Shown piece after piece: positions 34,334 to 43,205 of a stretch of 64,000 bases of DNA (positions within the stretch are counted from its first letter, which is position 1; each line of letters starts with the position of its first letter). The translations under genes and the position numbers were made by a program. The stretch lies in the NCBI RefSeq assembly GCF_900100795.1, contig NZ_FNCO01000011.1, positions 186,001-250,000 on the forward strand, written 5' to 3'. The stretch is from Pseudomonas abietaniphila (GTDB lineage: Bacteria; Pseudomonadota; Gammaproteobacteria; Pseudomonadales; Pseudomonadaceae). Under the pieces are notes generated by a model. That model saw only the letters and a list, made by a program, of their open reading frames with translations. It made no database searches and was not told the origin of the DNA.

Positions 34334-36115
34334 ATGACTGCAGACACCGCTCTGTACATCCCGCCTTACAAGGCTGACGACCAAGATGTCGTCGTTGAAC
34401 TGCACAACCGCTTTGGCGCCGAGGCGTTCACCGCCCAATCCACTGTCACCGGCATGCCGGTGCTGTGGGTCGCCCGTGCAAAACTGTTCGAAATCCTGAC
34501 GTTCCTGCGCAACGTGCCCAAGCCGTACTCGATGCTGTACGACCTGCACGGTGTGGACGAGCGCCTGCGCACCAAGCGCCGTGGCTTGCCGGACGCCGAT
34601 TTCACGGTGTTCTACCACCTGCTGTCGGTAGAGCGTAACAGCGACGTCATGATCAAGGTCGCCTTGTCCGAAGGCGACCTCAGCGTGCCGACCATCACCA
34701 GCATCTGGCCGAATGCCAACTGGTACGAGCGTGAAGTGTGGGACATGTTCGGGATCGATTTCCCGGGCCACCCGCACCTGAGCCGCATCATGATGCCGCC
34801 GACCTGGGAAGGTCACCCGCTGCGCAAGGACTACCCTGCCCGCGCCACCGAATTCGACCCGTACAGCCTGACGCTGGCCAAACAGCAACTGGAAGAAGAA
34901 GCCGCGCGCTTCCGTCCGGAAGACTGGGGCATGAAGCGTTCCGGCACCAACGAGGACTACATGTTCCTCAACCTGGGTCCGAACCACCCGTCCGCTCACG
35001 GTGCGTTCCGTATCGTGCTGCAGCTGGACGGTGAAGAAATCGTCGACTGCGTTCCGGACATCGGCTACCACCACCGTGGTGCCGAGAAGATGGCCGAGCG
35101 TCAGTCCTGGCACAGTTTCATCCCGTACACCGACCGTATCGATTACCTCGGCGGCGTGATGAACAACCTGCCGTACGTGCTCTCGGTCGAGAAGCTGGCC
35201 GGCATCAAGGTGCCCGAGAAGGTCGACGTCATCCGCATCATGATGGCCGAGTTCTTCCGTATCACCAGTCACCTGCTGTTCCTGGGTACCTATATCCAGG
35301 ACGTGGGCGCGATGACCCCGGTGTTCTTCACCTTCACCGACCGCCAGAAAGCCTACACGGTGATCGAAGCCATCACCGGTTTCCGTCTGCACCCGGCCTG
35401 GTATCGCATCGGTGGTGTCGCTCACGACCTGCCACGCGGCTGGGAAAAACTCGTAAAGGATTTCGTCGAGTGGCTGCCCAAGCGCCTGGACGAATACACC
35501 AAGGCCGCCCTGCAGAACAGCATCCTCAAGGGTCGTACCATCGGCGTTGCCGCCTACAACACCAAAGAGGCCCTGGAATGGGGTGTCACCGGTGCCGGCC
35601 TGCGTTCCACCGGTTGCGACTTCGACCTGCGCAAGGCGCGTCCTTACTCGGGTTACGAGAACTTCGAATTCGAAGTGCCGCTGGCACACAACGGCGATGC
35701 CTATGATCGCTGCATGGTCCGCGTCGAAGAGATGCGCCAGAGCATCAAGATCATCGACCAGTGCATGCGCAACATGCCGGAAGGCCCGTACAAGGCGGAT
35801 CACCCGCTGACCACGCCGCCGCCGAAAGAGCGCACGCTGCAGCACATCGAAACCTTGATCACGCACTTCCTGCAGGTTTCGTGGGGCCCGGTCATGCCGG
35901 CCAATGAATCCTTCCAGATGATTGAAGCGACCAAGGGCATCAACAGTTATTACCTGACGAGCGACGGCGGCACCATGAGCTACCGTACCCGGATTCGCAC
36001 CCCAAGCTACCCGCACCTGCAGCAGATCCCTTCGGTGATCAAAGGCAGCATGGTCGCGGACTTGATCGCGTACCTGGGTAGTATCGACTTCGTTATGGCC
36101 GACGTGGACCGCTAA
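34334..36115 (+). CDS. nuoCD: NADH-quinone oxidoreductase subunit C/D (fused)
   Basis: A 593-residue fusion of NuoC (about 1-180) and NuoD (about 205-593), as in E. coli and other gammaproteobacteria. The 49-kDa-like half forms the quinone pocket with NuoB; NLGPNHPSAHGAFR holds the conserved His of the quinone site and DIGYHHRGAEKMAE follows. The C-terminus YLGSIDFVMADVDR is intact. Confidence 0.97.
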   Translation: MTADTALYIPPYKADDQDVVVELHNRFGAEAFTAQSTVTGMPVLWVARAKLFEILTFLRNVPKPYSMLYDLHGVDERLRTKRRGLPDADFTVFYHLLSVERNSDVMIKVALSEGDLSVPTITSIWPNANWYEREVWDMFGIDFPGHPHLSRIMMPPTWEGHPLRKDYPARATEFDPYSLTLAKQQLEEEAARFRPEDWGMKRSGTNEDYMFLNLGPNHPSAHGAFRIVLQLDGEEIVDCVPDIGYHHRGAEKMAERQSWHSFIPYTDRIDYLGGVMNNLPYVLSVEKLAGIKVPEKVDVIRIMMAEFFRITSHLLFLGTYIQDVGAMTPVFFTFTDRQKAYTVIEAITGFRLHPAWYRIGGVAHDLPRGWEKLVKDFVEWLPKRLDEYTKAALQNSILKGRTIGVAAYNTKEALEWGVTGAGLRSTGCDFDLRKARPYSGYENFEFEVPLAHNGDAYDRCMVRVEEMRQSIKIIDQCMRNMPEGPYKADHPLTTPPPKERTLQHIETLITHFLQVSWGPVMPANESFQMIEATKGINSYYLTSDGGTMSYRTRIRTPSYPHLQQIPSVIKGSMVADLIAYLGSIDFVMADVDR

Positions 36116-36117
36116 GC

Positions 36118-36615
36118 ATGAACAGCACGCTTATCCAGACAGACCGTTTCGCCCTGAGCGAATCCGAGCGCTCGGCCATCGAGCACGAAATGCATCACTA
36201 CGAGGACCCGCGCGCGGCGTCCATCGAAGCCCTGAAAATTGTCCAGAAAGAACGCGGCTGGGTGCCGGACGGCGCCATCTACGCGATCGGCGAAGTGCTG
36301 GGCATCCCTGCCAGCGACGTTGAAGGCGTGGCCACGTTCTACAGCCAGATCTTCCGTCAACCGGTCGGCCGTCACATCATCCGTGTCTGCAACAGCATGG
36401 TCTGCTTCATCGCCGGTCACGAAGACATCGTCGGCGAGATTCAGAGCACGCTGGGCATCGGCCTGGGTCAGACCACGGCCGACGGCCGCTTCACGCTGCT
36501 GCCGGCCTGCTGCCTGGGCAACTGCGACAAGGCACCGGCGGTCATGATCGACGACGATACTTTCGGCAATCTGCAGCCGACGGGCGTTGCCCAGCTGCTG
36601 GAGGGTTACGTATGA
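36118..36615 (+). CDS. nuoE: NADH-quinone oxidoreductase subunit E
   Basis: A 165-residue thioredoxin-fold subunit carrying the off-path 2Fe-2S cluster N1a. The four ligands are CNSMVC (C-x4-C) and CLGNC (C-x3-C). It begins two bases after nuoCD and overlaps nuoF by four bases (ATGA at 36612), implying translational coupling of the NADH-dehydrogenase module. Confidence 0.96.
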   Translation: MNSTLIQTDRFALSESERSAIEHEMHHYEDPRAASIEALKIVQKERGWVPDGAIYAIGEVLGIPASDVEGVATFYSQIFRQPVGRHIIRVCNSMVCFIAGHEDIVGEIQSTLGIGLGQTTADGRFTLLPACCLGNCDKAPAVMIDDDTFGNLQPTGVAQLLEGYV

Positions 36616-37976
36616 CCATCACTTCCTTCGGTCCGGCCAACCTGATCACCCGTACGCCGGAAACCCATCCGCTGACCTGGCGTCTTCGCGACGACGGCGA
36701 GCCGGTGTGGTTGGACGAGTACGTGGCCAAAGACGGCTATGCCGCTGCCCGTAAGGCCTTCGCCCAGCAAACGCCTGACGAAATCGTTCAGTCGGTCAAG
36801 GACTCCGGCCTCAAGGGTCGTGGCGGCGCGGGCTTCCCCACGGGCGTGAAGTGGGGCCTGATGCCCAAAGACGAATCCCTCGACATCCGCTACCTGCTGT
36901 GCAACGCGGACGAGATGGAACCGAACACCTGGAAAGACCGCATGCTGATGGAGCAACTGCCCCATCTGCTGGTGGAAGGCATGCTGATCAGTGCTCGCGC
37001 GCTGAAGGCCTACCGCGGCTACATCTTCCTGCGTGGCGAGTACGTTACTGCGGCCAAGCACCTGAACCGCGCCGTGGCTGAAGCCAAGGCCGCGGGTCTG
37101 TTGGGCAAGAACATCCTGGGCACCGGCTTCGACTTCGAGCTGTTCGTGCACACCGGCGCCGGGCGTTACATCTGCGGTGAAGAAACCGCACTGATCAACT
37201 CCCTGGAAGGCCGTCGCGCCAACCCGCGCTCCAAGCCGCCCTTCCCTGCCGCCGTTGGCGTGTGGGGCAAACCGACCTGCGTGAACAACGTCGAAACCCT
37301 GTGCAACGTCCCGGCGATCGTCAACAACGGCAACGACTGGTACAAGTCGCTCGCCCGCGAAGGCAGTGAAGACCACGGCACCAAGCTGATGGGCTTCTCC
37401 GGCAAGGTGAAGAACCCGGGTATCTGGGAACTGCCTTTCGGCCTGCCGGCCCGTGAGCTGTTTGAAGACTACGCGGGCGGCATGCGCGACGGCTTCAAGC
37501 TCAAGTGCTGGCAGCCAGGCGGTGCCGGTACCGGTTTCCTGCTGCCCGAACACCTCGACTGCGCGTTCTACGCGGGCGGCGTGGCCAAGGTCGGCACCCG
37601 GATGGGTACCGGTCTGGCGATGGCCGTCGACGACAAGGTCAACATGGTGTCGCTGCTGCGCAACATGGAAGAGTTCTTCGCCCAGGAGTCGTGCGGTTTC
37701 TGCACACCTTGCCGCGACGGCTTGCCGTGGAGCGTGAAGATGCTGCGAGCGCTCGAGAACGGCCAGGGTCAACCCGGCGATATCGAGACGCTGCTGGGGT
37801 TGGTCAACTTCCTCGGCCCAGGCAAGACCTTCTGCGCCCACGCACCGGGCGCCGTGGAACCTCTGGGCAGCGCGATCAAATACTTCCGTCCGGAATTCGA
37901 GGCAGGCATCGCACCGGCAGCACGTGCGACAGCGGGCCTGGTTCCTGGCAAAGCGCCCACGATAGTCGGCGCATAA
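36612..37976 (+). CDS. nuoF: NADH-quinone oxidoreductase subunit F
   Basis: A 454-residue subunit that oxidises NADH via FMN and cluster N3. GRGGAGFPTGVKWG is the FMN/NADH glycine-rich region, and SCGFCTPCRDG with the later FCAHAPGA cysteine are the N3 ligands. The electron input module is NuoEFG. The C-terminal tail after GIAPAARATAG is slightly variable. A 136-bp spacer with a hairpin separates it from nuoG. Confidence 0.97.
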   Translation: MTITSFGPANLITRTPETHPLTWRLRDDGEPVWLDEYVAKDGYAAARKAFAQQTPDEIVQSVKDSGLKGRGGAGFPTGVKWGLMPKDESLDIRYLLCNADEMEPNTWKDRMLMEQLPHLLVEGMLISARALKAYRGYIFLRGEYVTAAKHLNRAVAEAKAAGLLGKNILGTGFDFELFVHTGAGRYICGEETALINSLEGRRANPRSKPPFPAAVGVWGKPTCVNNVETLCNVPAIVNNGNDWYKSLAREGSEDHGTKLMGFSGKVKNPGIWELPFGLPARELFEDYAGGMRDGFKLKCWQPGGAGTGFLLPEHLDCAFYAGGVAKVGTRMGTGLAMAVDDKVNMVSLLRNMEEFFAQESCGFCTPCRDGLPWSVKMLRALENGQGQPGDIETLLGLVNFLGPGKTFCAHAPGAVEPLGSAIKYFRPEFEAGIAPAARATAGLVPGKAPTIVGA

Positions 37977-37987
37977 CAAGACTGACC

Positions 37988-38014
37988 GGGCAGTGATTCA
38001 AAAGACCACTGCCC
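37988..38014 (+). other. hairpin in the nuoF-nuoG spacer
   Basis: GGGCAGTG, an 11-nt loop, CACTGCCC, then TTTGCT. The spacer 37977-38112 holds no gene and is the longest internal gap in the nuo operon. The stem could be a processing or attenuation element; its T run is too short for a confident terminator. Confidence 0.45.
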
Positions 38015-38112
38015 TTTGCTCCGATTGCGCCTGACGGCTGTTTGAACCGGAGCAGCACCGAGATTCCATTAGCCACGCCCGCTGACACCGGGCCAACGAA
38101 GACCTTTGAACC

Positions 38113-40830
38113 ATGGCTACTATCCACGTAGACGGCAAAGCGCTCGAAGTCGATGGCGCAGACAACCTGTTACAGGCCTGTCTGTCGCTGGGGCTCGACA
38201 TCCCTTATTTCTGCTGGCATCCAGCACTTGGCAGTGTTGGCGCCTGTCGCCAGTGCGCCGTCAAGCAGTACACCGACGAGAACGACACCCGTGGTCGTAT
38301 CGTCATGTCCTGCATGACGCCCGCCACTGACAACACCTGGATTTCCATCGACGACGAAGAGTCCAAGGCGTTCCGCGCCAGCGTCGTCGAATGGCTGATG
38401 ACCAACCACCCCCACGACTGCCCGGTCTGTGAGGAAGGCGGTCACTGCCATTTGCAGGACATGACGGTGATGACCGGCCACAACGAGCGCCGTTACCGCT
38501 TCACCAAACGCACCCACCAGAACCAGGAACTGGGGCCGTTCATCGCTCACGAGATGAACCGCTGCATCGCCTGCTATCGCTGTGTGCGCTTCTATAAAGA
38601 CTACGCCGGCGGCACCGACCTCGGTGTGTTCGGTGCCCACGACAACGTGTACTTCGGTCGCGTCGAAGACGGCACGCTGGAAAGCGAGTTCTCCGGCAAC
38701 CTCACCGAGGTCTGCCCGACCGGTGTGTTTACCGACAAGACTCACTCCGAGCGTTACAACCGCAAGTGGGACATGCAGTTCTCGCCGAGCATCTGTCACG
38801 GCTGCTCCAGCGGCTGCAACATCAGCCCGGGCGAACGTTATGGCGAAATTCGCCGTATCGAGAACCGCTACAACGGTTCGGTGAACCAGTACTTCCTGTG
38901 CGACCGTGGCCGTTTCGGTTATGGCTACGTCAACCGCACCGACCGTCCACGTCAGCCACTGCTGGCCGAAGGCAACGTCAAGCTGAGCCTGGACGCTGCA
39001 CTGGACAAGGCCGCCGACATGCTGCGCGGTCGCAACATCGTCGGTATCGGTTCGCCACGTGCCAGCCTTGAAAGCAACTTCGCCTTGCGCGAACTGGTCG
39101 GTGCCGAGCACTTCTATTCGGGTATCGAAGCCGGTGAGCTTGCGCGTCTGCGTCTGGTCGCACAGGTCCTGAAGGACAGCCCGCTGCCGATTCCGACCCT
39201 GCGTGAAGTCGAAGAGCACGACGCGGTGTTCATCCTCGGCGAAGACGTCACGCAGACCGCTGCGCGCATGGCGCTGTGCCTGCGTCAGTTGGTGAAGAAC
39301 AAAGCCGAAGACATGGCCGCTGCGATGAAAGTCCAGCCTTGGCTCGACGCTGCGGTGAAAAACATCGGTCAGCACGAGATGAACCCGCTGTTCATCGCCA
39401 GTCTGGCCGAAACCCGCCTGGACGATATCGCCGAAGAGTGCGTACACGCCGCTCCCGACGATCTGGCCCGCATCGGTTTCGCCGTGGCACACGCCATCGA
39501 CCCAAGCGCGCCGGCCGTCACCGGCCTGGACAGCGAAGCACTGGAACTGGCCCAACGCATCGCCGATGCACTGCTGGCCGCCAAGCGTCCACTGATCGTC
39601 TCCGGCGCCTCGCTGGGTTCCAGCGCGCTGATCGAAGCCGCTGCGAACATCGCCAAAGCCCTGAAACTGCGCGAGAAGAATGGCTCCCTGAGCCTGATCG
39701 TTCCGGAAGCCAACAGCATGGGTCTGACCCTGTTCGGTGGTGATTCGGTCGATGACGCGCTGCAAACGGTGATCTCGGGCAAGGCCGACGCCATCGTCGT
39801 GCTGGAAAACGACCTGTTCACCCGCGTCGATGCGGCGACCGTCGAGGCCGCACTGAAGGCCGCGAAAGTGGTGATCGTTGCTGACCACCAGAAGACCGCG
39901 ACCACCGACCGCGCGCACCTCGTGCTGCCGGCCGCCAGCTTCGCTGAAGGCGACGGCACGCTGGTCAGCCAGGAAGGCCGCGCCCAGCGCTTCTTCCAGG
40001 TCTACGATCCGACCTACCTGGACGCCAGCATCCAGATCCACGAAGGCTGGCGCTGGCTGCATGCCCTGCGCGCCACCCTGCTGAACAAGCCGGTGGACTG
40101 GACCCAACTGGATCACGTCACCGAAGCCTGTGCCGCGAGCAACGCGCAACTGGCCGGCATTGTCGGTGCAGCGCCTTCCGCCGCGTTCCGTATCAAAGGC
40201 CTGAAACTGGCTCGCGAACCGTTGCGTTACAGCGGTCGGACCGCCATGCGCGCCAACATCAGCGTGCATGAGCCACGCACCTCGCAGGACAAGGACACCG
40301 CGTTCTCGTTCTCGATGGAAGGTTACTCGGGCTCCGCCGAACCTCGCTCCCAGGTGCCATTCGCCTGGTCGCCGGGCTGGAACTCGCCACAAGCGTGGAA
40401 CAAGTTCCAGGACGAAGTCGGTGGTCATCTGCGTGCGGGCGACCCGGGCGTGCGCCTGATCGAAAGCAGCGGCGACAAGTTGAGCTGGTTCTCCAGCGTG
40501 CCGCGTGCCTTCTCCCCTGCTCAAGGGACCTGGCAGGTCGTGCCGTTCTACCACCTGTTCGGCAGCGACGAGACCTCGTCCAAAGCCGCGCCGGTTCAAG
40601 AGCGTATTCCGGCGGCCTATGTCGCGCTGGCCAAGTCCGAAGCGGACCGCCTGGGCGTCAACGACGGTGCCATGCTCAGCCTCAACGTTGCCGGTCAGAC
40701 CCTGCGTCTGCCACTGCGCATCAACGAAGAGCTGGGCGCCGGTCTGGTGGCATTGCCATCGGGTCTGGCGGGCATTCCTCCGGCGCTGGCCGGGAAAACC
40801 GTTGAAGGTCTGCAGGAGGCAGCACAATGA
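38113..40830 (+). CDS. nuoG: NADH-quinone oxidoreductase subunit G
   Basis: A 905-residue subunit that carries several Fe-S clusters. The N-terminal ferredoxin-like domain holds N1b (FCWHPALGSVGACRQC). HCHLQD and CIACYRCVRFY supply N5/N4. A 4Fe-4S domain with CHGCSSGCNI and a distal FLCDRGRFGYGY supplies the E. coli-type extra cluster N7. The large C-terminal part is molybdopterin-oxidoreductase-like without the cofactor. It starts MATIHVDGKALEVDG and overlaps nuoH by four bases. Confidence 0.96.
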   Translation: MATIHVDGKALEVDGADNLLQACLSLGLDIPYFCWHPALGSVGACRQCAVKQYTDENDTRGRIVMSCMTPATDNTWISIDDEESKAFRASVVEWLMTNHPHDCPVCEEGGHCHLQDMTVMTGHNERRYRFTKRTHQNQELGPFIAHEMNRCIACYRCVRFYKDYAGGTDLGVFGAHDNVYFGRVEDGTLESEFSGNLTEVCPTGVFTDKTHSERYNRKWDMQFSPSICHGCSSGCNISPGERYGEIRRIENRYNGSVNQYFLCDRGRFGYGYVNRTDRPRQPLLAEGNVKLSLDAALDKAADMLRGRNIVGIGSPRASLESNFALRELVGAEHFYSGIEAGELARLRLVAQVLKDSPLPIPTLREVEEHDAVFILGEDVTQTAARMALCLRQLVKNKAEDMAAAMKVQPWLDAAVKNIGQHEMNPLFIASLAETRLDDIAEECVHAAPDDLARIGFAVAHAIDPSAPAVTGLDSEALELAQRIADALLAAKRPLIVSGASLGSSALIEAAANIAKALKLREKNGSLSLIVPEANSMGLTLFGGDSVDDALQTVISGKADAIVVLENDLFTRVDAATVEAALKAAKVVIVADHQKTATTDRAHLVLPAASFAEGDGTLVSQEGRAQRFFQVYDPTYLDASIQIHEGWRWLHALRATLLNKPVDWTQLDHVTEACAASNAQLAGIVGAAPSAAFRIKGLKLAREPLRYSGRTAMRANISVHEPRTSQDKDTAFSFSMEGYSGSAEPRSQVPFAWSPGWNSPQAWNKFQDEVGGHLRAGDPGVRLIESSGDKLSWFSSVPRAFSPAQGTWQVVPFYHLFGSDETSSKAAPVQERIPAAYVALAKSEADRLGVNDGAMLSLNVAGQTLRLPLRINEELGAGLVALPSGLAGIPPALAGKTVEGLQEAAQ

Positions 40831-41819
40831 CCACGTGGTTTACCCCTGAAGTGATCGACTCGATCATCGCCGTCGTGAAGGCCATCGTGGTGCTGCTCGC
40901 CGTGGTGGTTTGCGGCGCGCTGCTCAGCTTCGTCGAACGCCGTCTGCTGGGCTGGTGGCAGGACCGTTACGGTCCTAACCGCGTTGGCCCGTTCGGTATG
41001 TTCCAGATCGCCGCCGACATGCTGAAGATGTTCTTCAAGGAAGACTGGAATCCTCCCTTCGTCGACAAGATGATCTTCACCCTGGCGCCGGTCGTGGCCA
41101 TGAGTGCGTTGCTGATCTCGTTCTCGATCATCCCGGTCACCCAGACCTGGGTCGTCGCAGACCTGAACATCGGCCTGCTGTTCTTCTTCGCCATGGCCGG
41201 TCTGTCGGTCTACGCGGTGCTGTTCGCCGGCTGGTCATCGAACAACAAGTACGCCCTGCTGGGCAGCTTGCGTGCTTCGGCACAGACCGTCTCGTACGAA
41301 GTGTTCCTGGGCCTGTCGCTGATGGGCATCATCGTTCAGGTCGGCTCGTTCAACATGGGCGACATCGTTCAGTACCAGGCCGATCACCTGTGGTTCATCA
41401 TTCCGCAGTTCTTCGGCTTCTGTACCTTCTTCATCGCTGGCGTCGCCGTGACTCACCGTCACCCGTTCGACCAGCCGGAAGCGGAACAGGAACTGGCCGA
41501 CGGTTACCACATTGAATACGCCGGCATGAAGTGGGGCATGTTCTTCGTCGGTGAGTACATCGGCATCATCCTGATCTCGGCACTGCTGGTGACCCTGTTC
41601 TTCGGTGGCTGGCACGGTCCGTTCAACATCCTGCCGCAACTGTCGTTCATGTGGTTCGTCCTGAAAACCGCGTTCTTCATCATGCTGTTCATCCTGCTTC
41701 GCGCTTCTATCCCGCGTCCGCGTTATGACCAGGTGATGGATTTCAGCTGGAAGTTCTGCCTGCCACTGACCCTGATCAATTTGCTAGTGACCGCTGCGGT
41801 CGTCTTGGCGGCTCAGTGA
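40827..41819 (+). CDS. nuoH: NADH-quinone oxidoreductase subunit H
   Basis: A 330-residue membrane subunit with eight or nine helices that lines the quinone entry tunnel and links the peripheral arm to the pump. ERRLLGWWQDRYGPNRVGP and the acidic loop FDQPEAEQELADGY are hallmark motifs. It overlaps nuoG by ATGA and is followed by nuoI after 11 bp. Confidence 0.97.
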   Translation: MTTWFTPEVIDSIIAVVKAIVVLLAVVVCGALLSFVERRLLGWWQDRYGPNRVGPFGMFQIAADMLKMFFKEDWNPPFVDKMIFTLAPVVAMSALLISFSIIPVTQTWVVADLNIGLLFFFAMAGLSVYAVLFAGWSSNNKYALLGSLRASAQTVSYEVFLGLSLMGIIVQVGSFNMGDIVQYQADHLWFIIPQFFGFCTFFIAGVAVTHRHPFDQPEAEQELADGYHIEYAGMKWGMFFVGEYIGIILISALLVTLFFGGWHGPFNILPQLSFMWFVLKTAFFIMLFILLRASIPRPRYDQVMDFSWKFCLPLTLINLLVTAAVVLAAQ

Positions 41820-41830
41820 GGATTTGACCC

Positions 41831-42379
41831 ATGTTCAAATATATTGGCGACATCGTTAAGGGTACGGGTACCCAGCTACGCAGCCTGATCATGGTCTTCG
41901 GCCATGGCTTCCGTAAGCGCGACACCCTGCAATATCCGGAAGAAGCGGTTTACCTGCCGCCTCGCTACCGCGGTCGTATCGTGCTGACGCGCGACCCCGA
42001 CGGCGAAGAGCGCTGCGTGGCCTGCAACCTGTGCGCCGTGGCCTGCCCGGTCGGCTGCATCTCGCTGCAGAAAGCGGAGACCGAAGACGGTCGCTGGTAC
42101 CCGGACTTCTTCCGCATCAACTTCTCGCGTTGCATCTTCTGCGGTCTCTGTGAAGAAGCCTGCCCGACCACCGCGATCCAGCTCACGCCGGATTTCGAAA
42201 TGGCCGAGTTCAAACGTCAGGATCTGGTGTACGAGAAGGAAGATCTGCTGATCTCCGGTCCCGGCAAGAACCCTGACTACAACTTCTACCGCGTTGCAGG
42301 TATGGCGATCGCCGGCAAGCCGAAAGGCTCTGCGCAGAACGAAGCCGAGCCCATCAACGTCAAGAGCTTGCTGCCTTAA
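41831..42379 (+). CDS. nuoI: NADH-quinone oxidoreductase subunit I
   Basis: A 182-residue peripheral ferredoxin-like subunit with two 4Fe-4S clusters, N6a and N6b. The two motifs are CVACNLCAVACPVG and CIFCGLCEEACPTT. It passes electrons from NuoG to NuoB. The length and the N-terminal amphipathic helix match the family. Confidence 0.97.
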   Translation: MFKYIGDIVKGTGTQLRSLIMVFGHGFRKRDTLQYPEEAVYLPPRYRGRIVLTRDPDGEERCVACNLCAVACPVGCISLQKAETEDGRWYPDFFRINFSRCIFCGLCEEACPTTAIQLTPDFEMAEFKRQDLVYEKEDLLISGPGKNPDYNFYRVAGMAIAGKPKGSAQNEAEPINVKSLLP

Positions 42380-42388
42380 GGAAGAAAG

Positions 42389-42889
42389 ATGGAATTCGCT
42401 TTCTATTTCGCATCCGGCATCGCTGTTGTAGCCACCCTTCGGGTGATTACCAACACGAACCCGGTGCACGCCCTGCTCTACCTGATCATTTCGCTGATCG
42501 CCGTGGCCATGACCTTCTTCAGTCTCGGCGCTCCGTTTGCCGGTGCTCTGGAAGTGATCGCCTACGCTGGCGCCATCATGGTGCTGTTCGTGTTCGTGGT
42601 GATGATGCTGAACCTGGGCCCGGCCTCGGTTCAGCAAGAACGCGCCTGGCTCAAGCCCGGTATCTGGCTGGGCCCGATCCTGCTGGGTGGCCTGCTGCTG
42701 GCGGAGCTGCTGTACGTGCTGTTCGCCAACTCCACCGGCGCCGGTATCGGCCACACGACCGTGGACGCCAAGGCCGTGGGCATCAGCCTGTTCGGTCCGT
42801 ACCTGCTGGTGGTCGAACTCGCCTCGATGCTGCTGCTCGCCGCAGCGGTGACGGCGTTCCATGTCGGCCGCAACGAGGCGAAGGAGTAA
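42389..42889 (+). CDS. nuoJ: NADH-quinone oxidoreductase subunit J
   Basis: A 166-residue subunit with five membrane helices. Helix 3 (YAGAIMVLFVFVVMML) contains the pi-bulge region that switches conformation during turnover. It is nine bases after nuoI and four bases before nuoK. Confidence 0.95.
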   Translation: MEFAFYFASGIAVVATLRVITNTNPVHALLYLIISLIAVAMTFFSLGAPFAGALEVIAYAGAIMVLFVFVVMMLNLGPASVQQERAWLKPGIWLGPILLGGLLLAELLYVLFANSTGAGIGHTTVDAKAVGISLFGPYLLVVELASMLLLAAAVTAFHVGRNEAKE

Positions 42890-42893
42890 TCCC

Positions 42894-43205
42894 ATGCATG
42901 CACAAATCCCTCTGGAACACGGGCTGGCCGTCGCCGGCATCCTGTTCTGCCTCGGCCTGGCGGGCCTGTTGGTACGCCGCAACATTCTGTTCGTGTTGAT
43001 GAGCCTGGAAGTGATGATGAACGCAGCCGCACTGGCTTTCGTCGTGGCGGGTAGCCGCTGGGCGCAGCCTGACGGCCAGATCATGTTCATCCTGGTGATC
43101 AGCCTTGCCGCAGCCGAGGCCAGCATTGGCCTGGCGATCCTGCTGCAACTGTATCGCCGCTTCCACACTCTCGATATCGACGCTGCCAGCGAGATGCGCG
43201 GATGA
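42894..43205 (+). CDS. nuoK: NADH-quinone oxidoreductase subunit K
   Basis: A 103-residue subunit with three helices. The two membrane glutamates needed for proton transfer are visible in LMSLEVMMNAAAL and LAAAEASIGLAI. The start MHAQIPLEHGLAVAG at 42894 is chosen; an upstream in-frame codon lies inside nuoJ. It overlaps nuoL by four bases. Confidence 0.96.
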   Translation: MHAQIPLEHGLAVAGILFCLGLAGLLVRRNILFVLMSLEVMMNAAALAFVVAGSRWAQPDGQIMFILVISLAAAEASIGLAILLQLYRRFHTLDIDAASEMRG

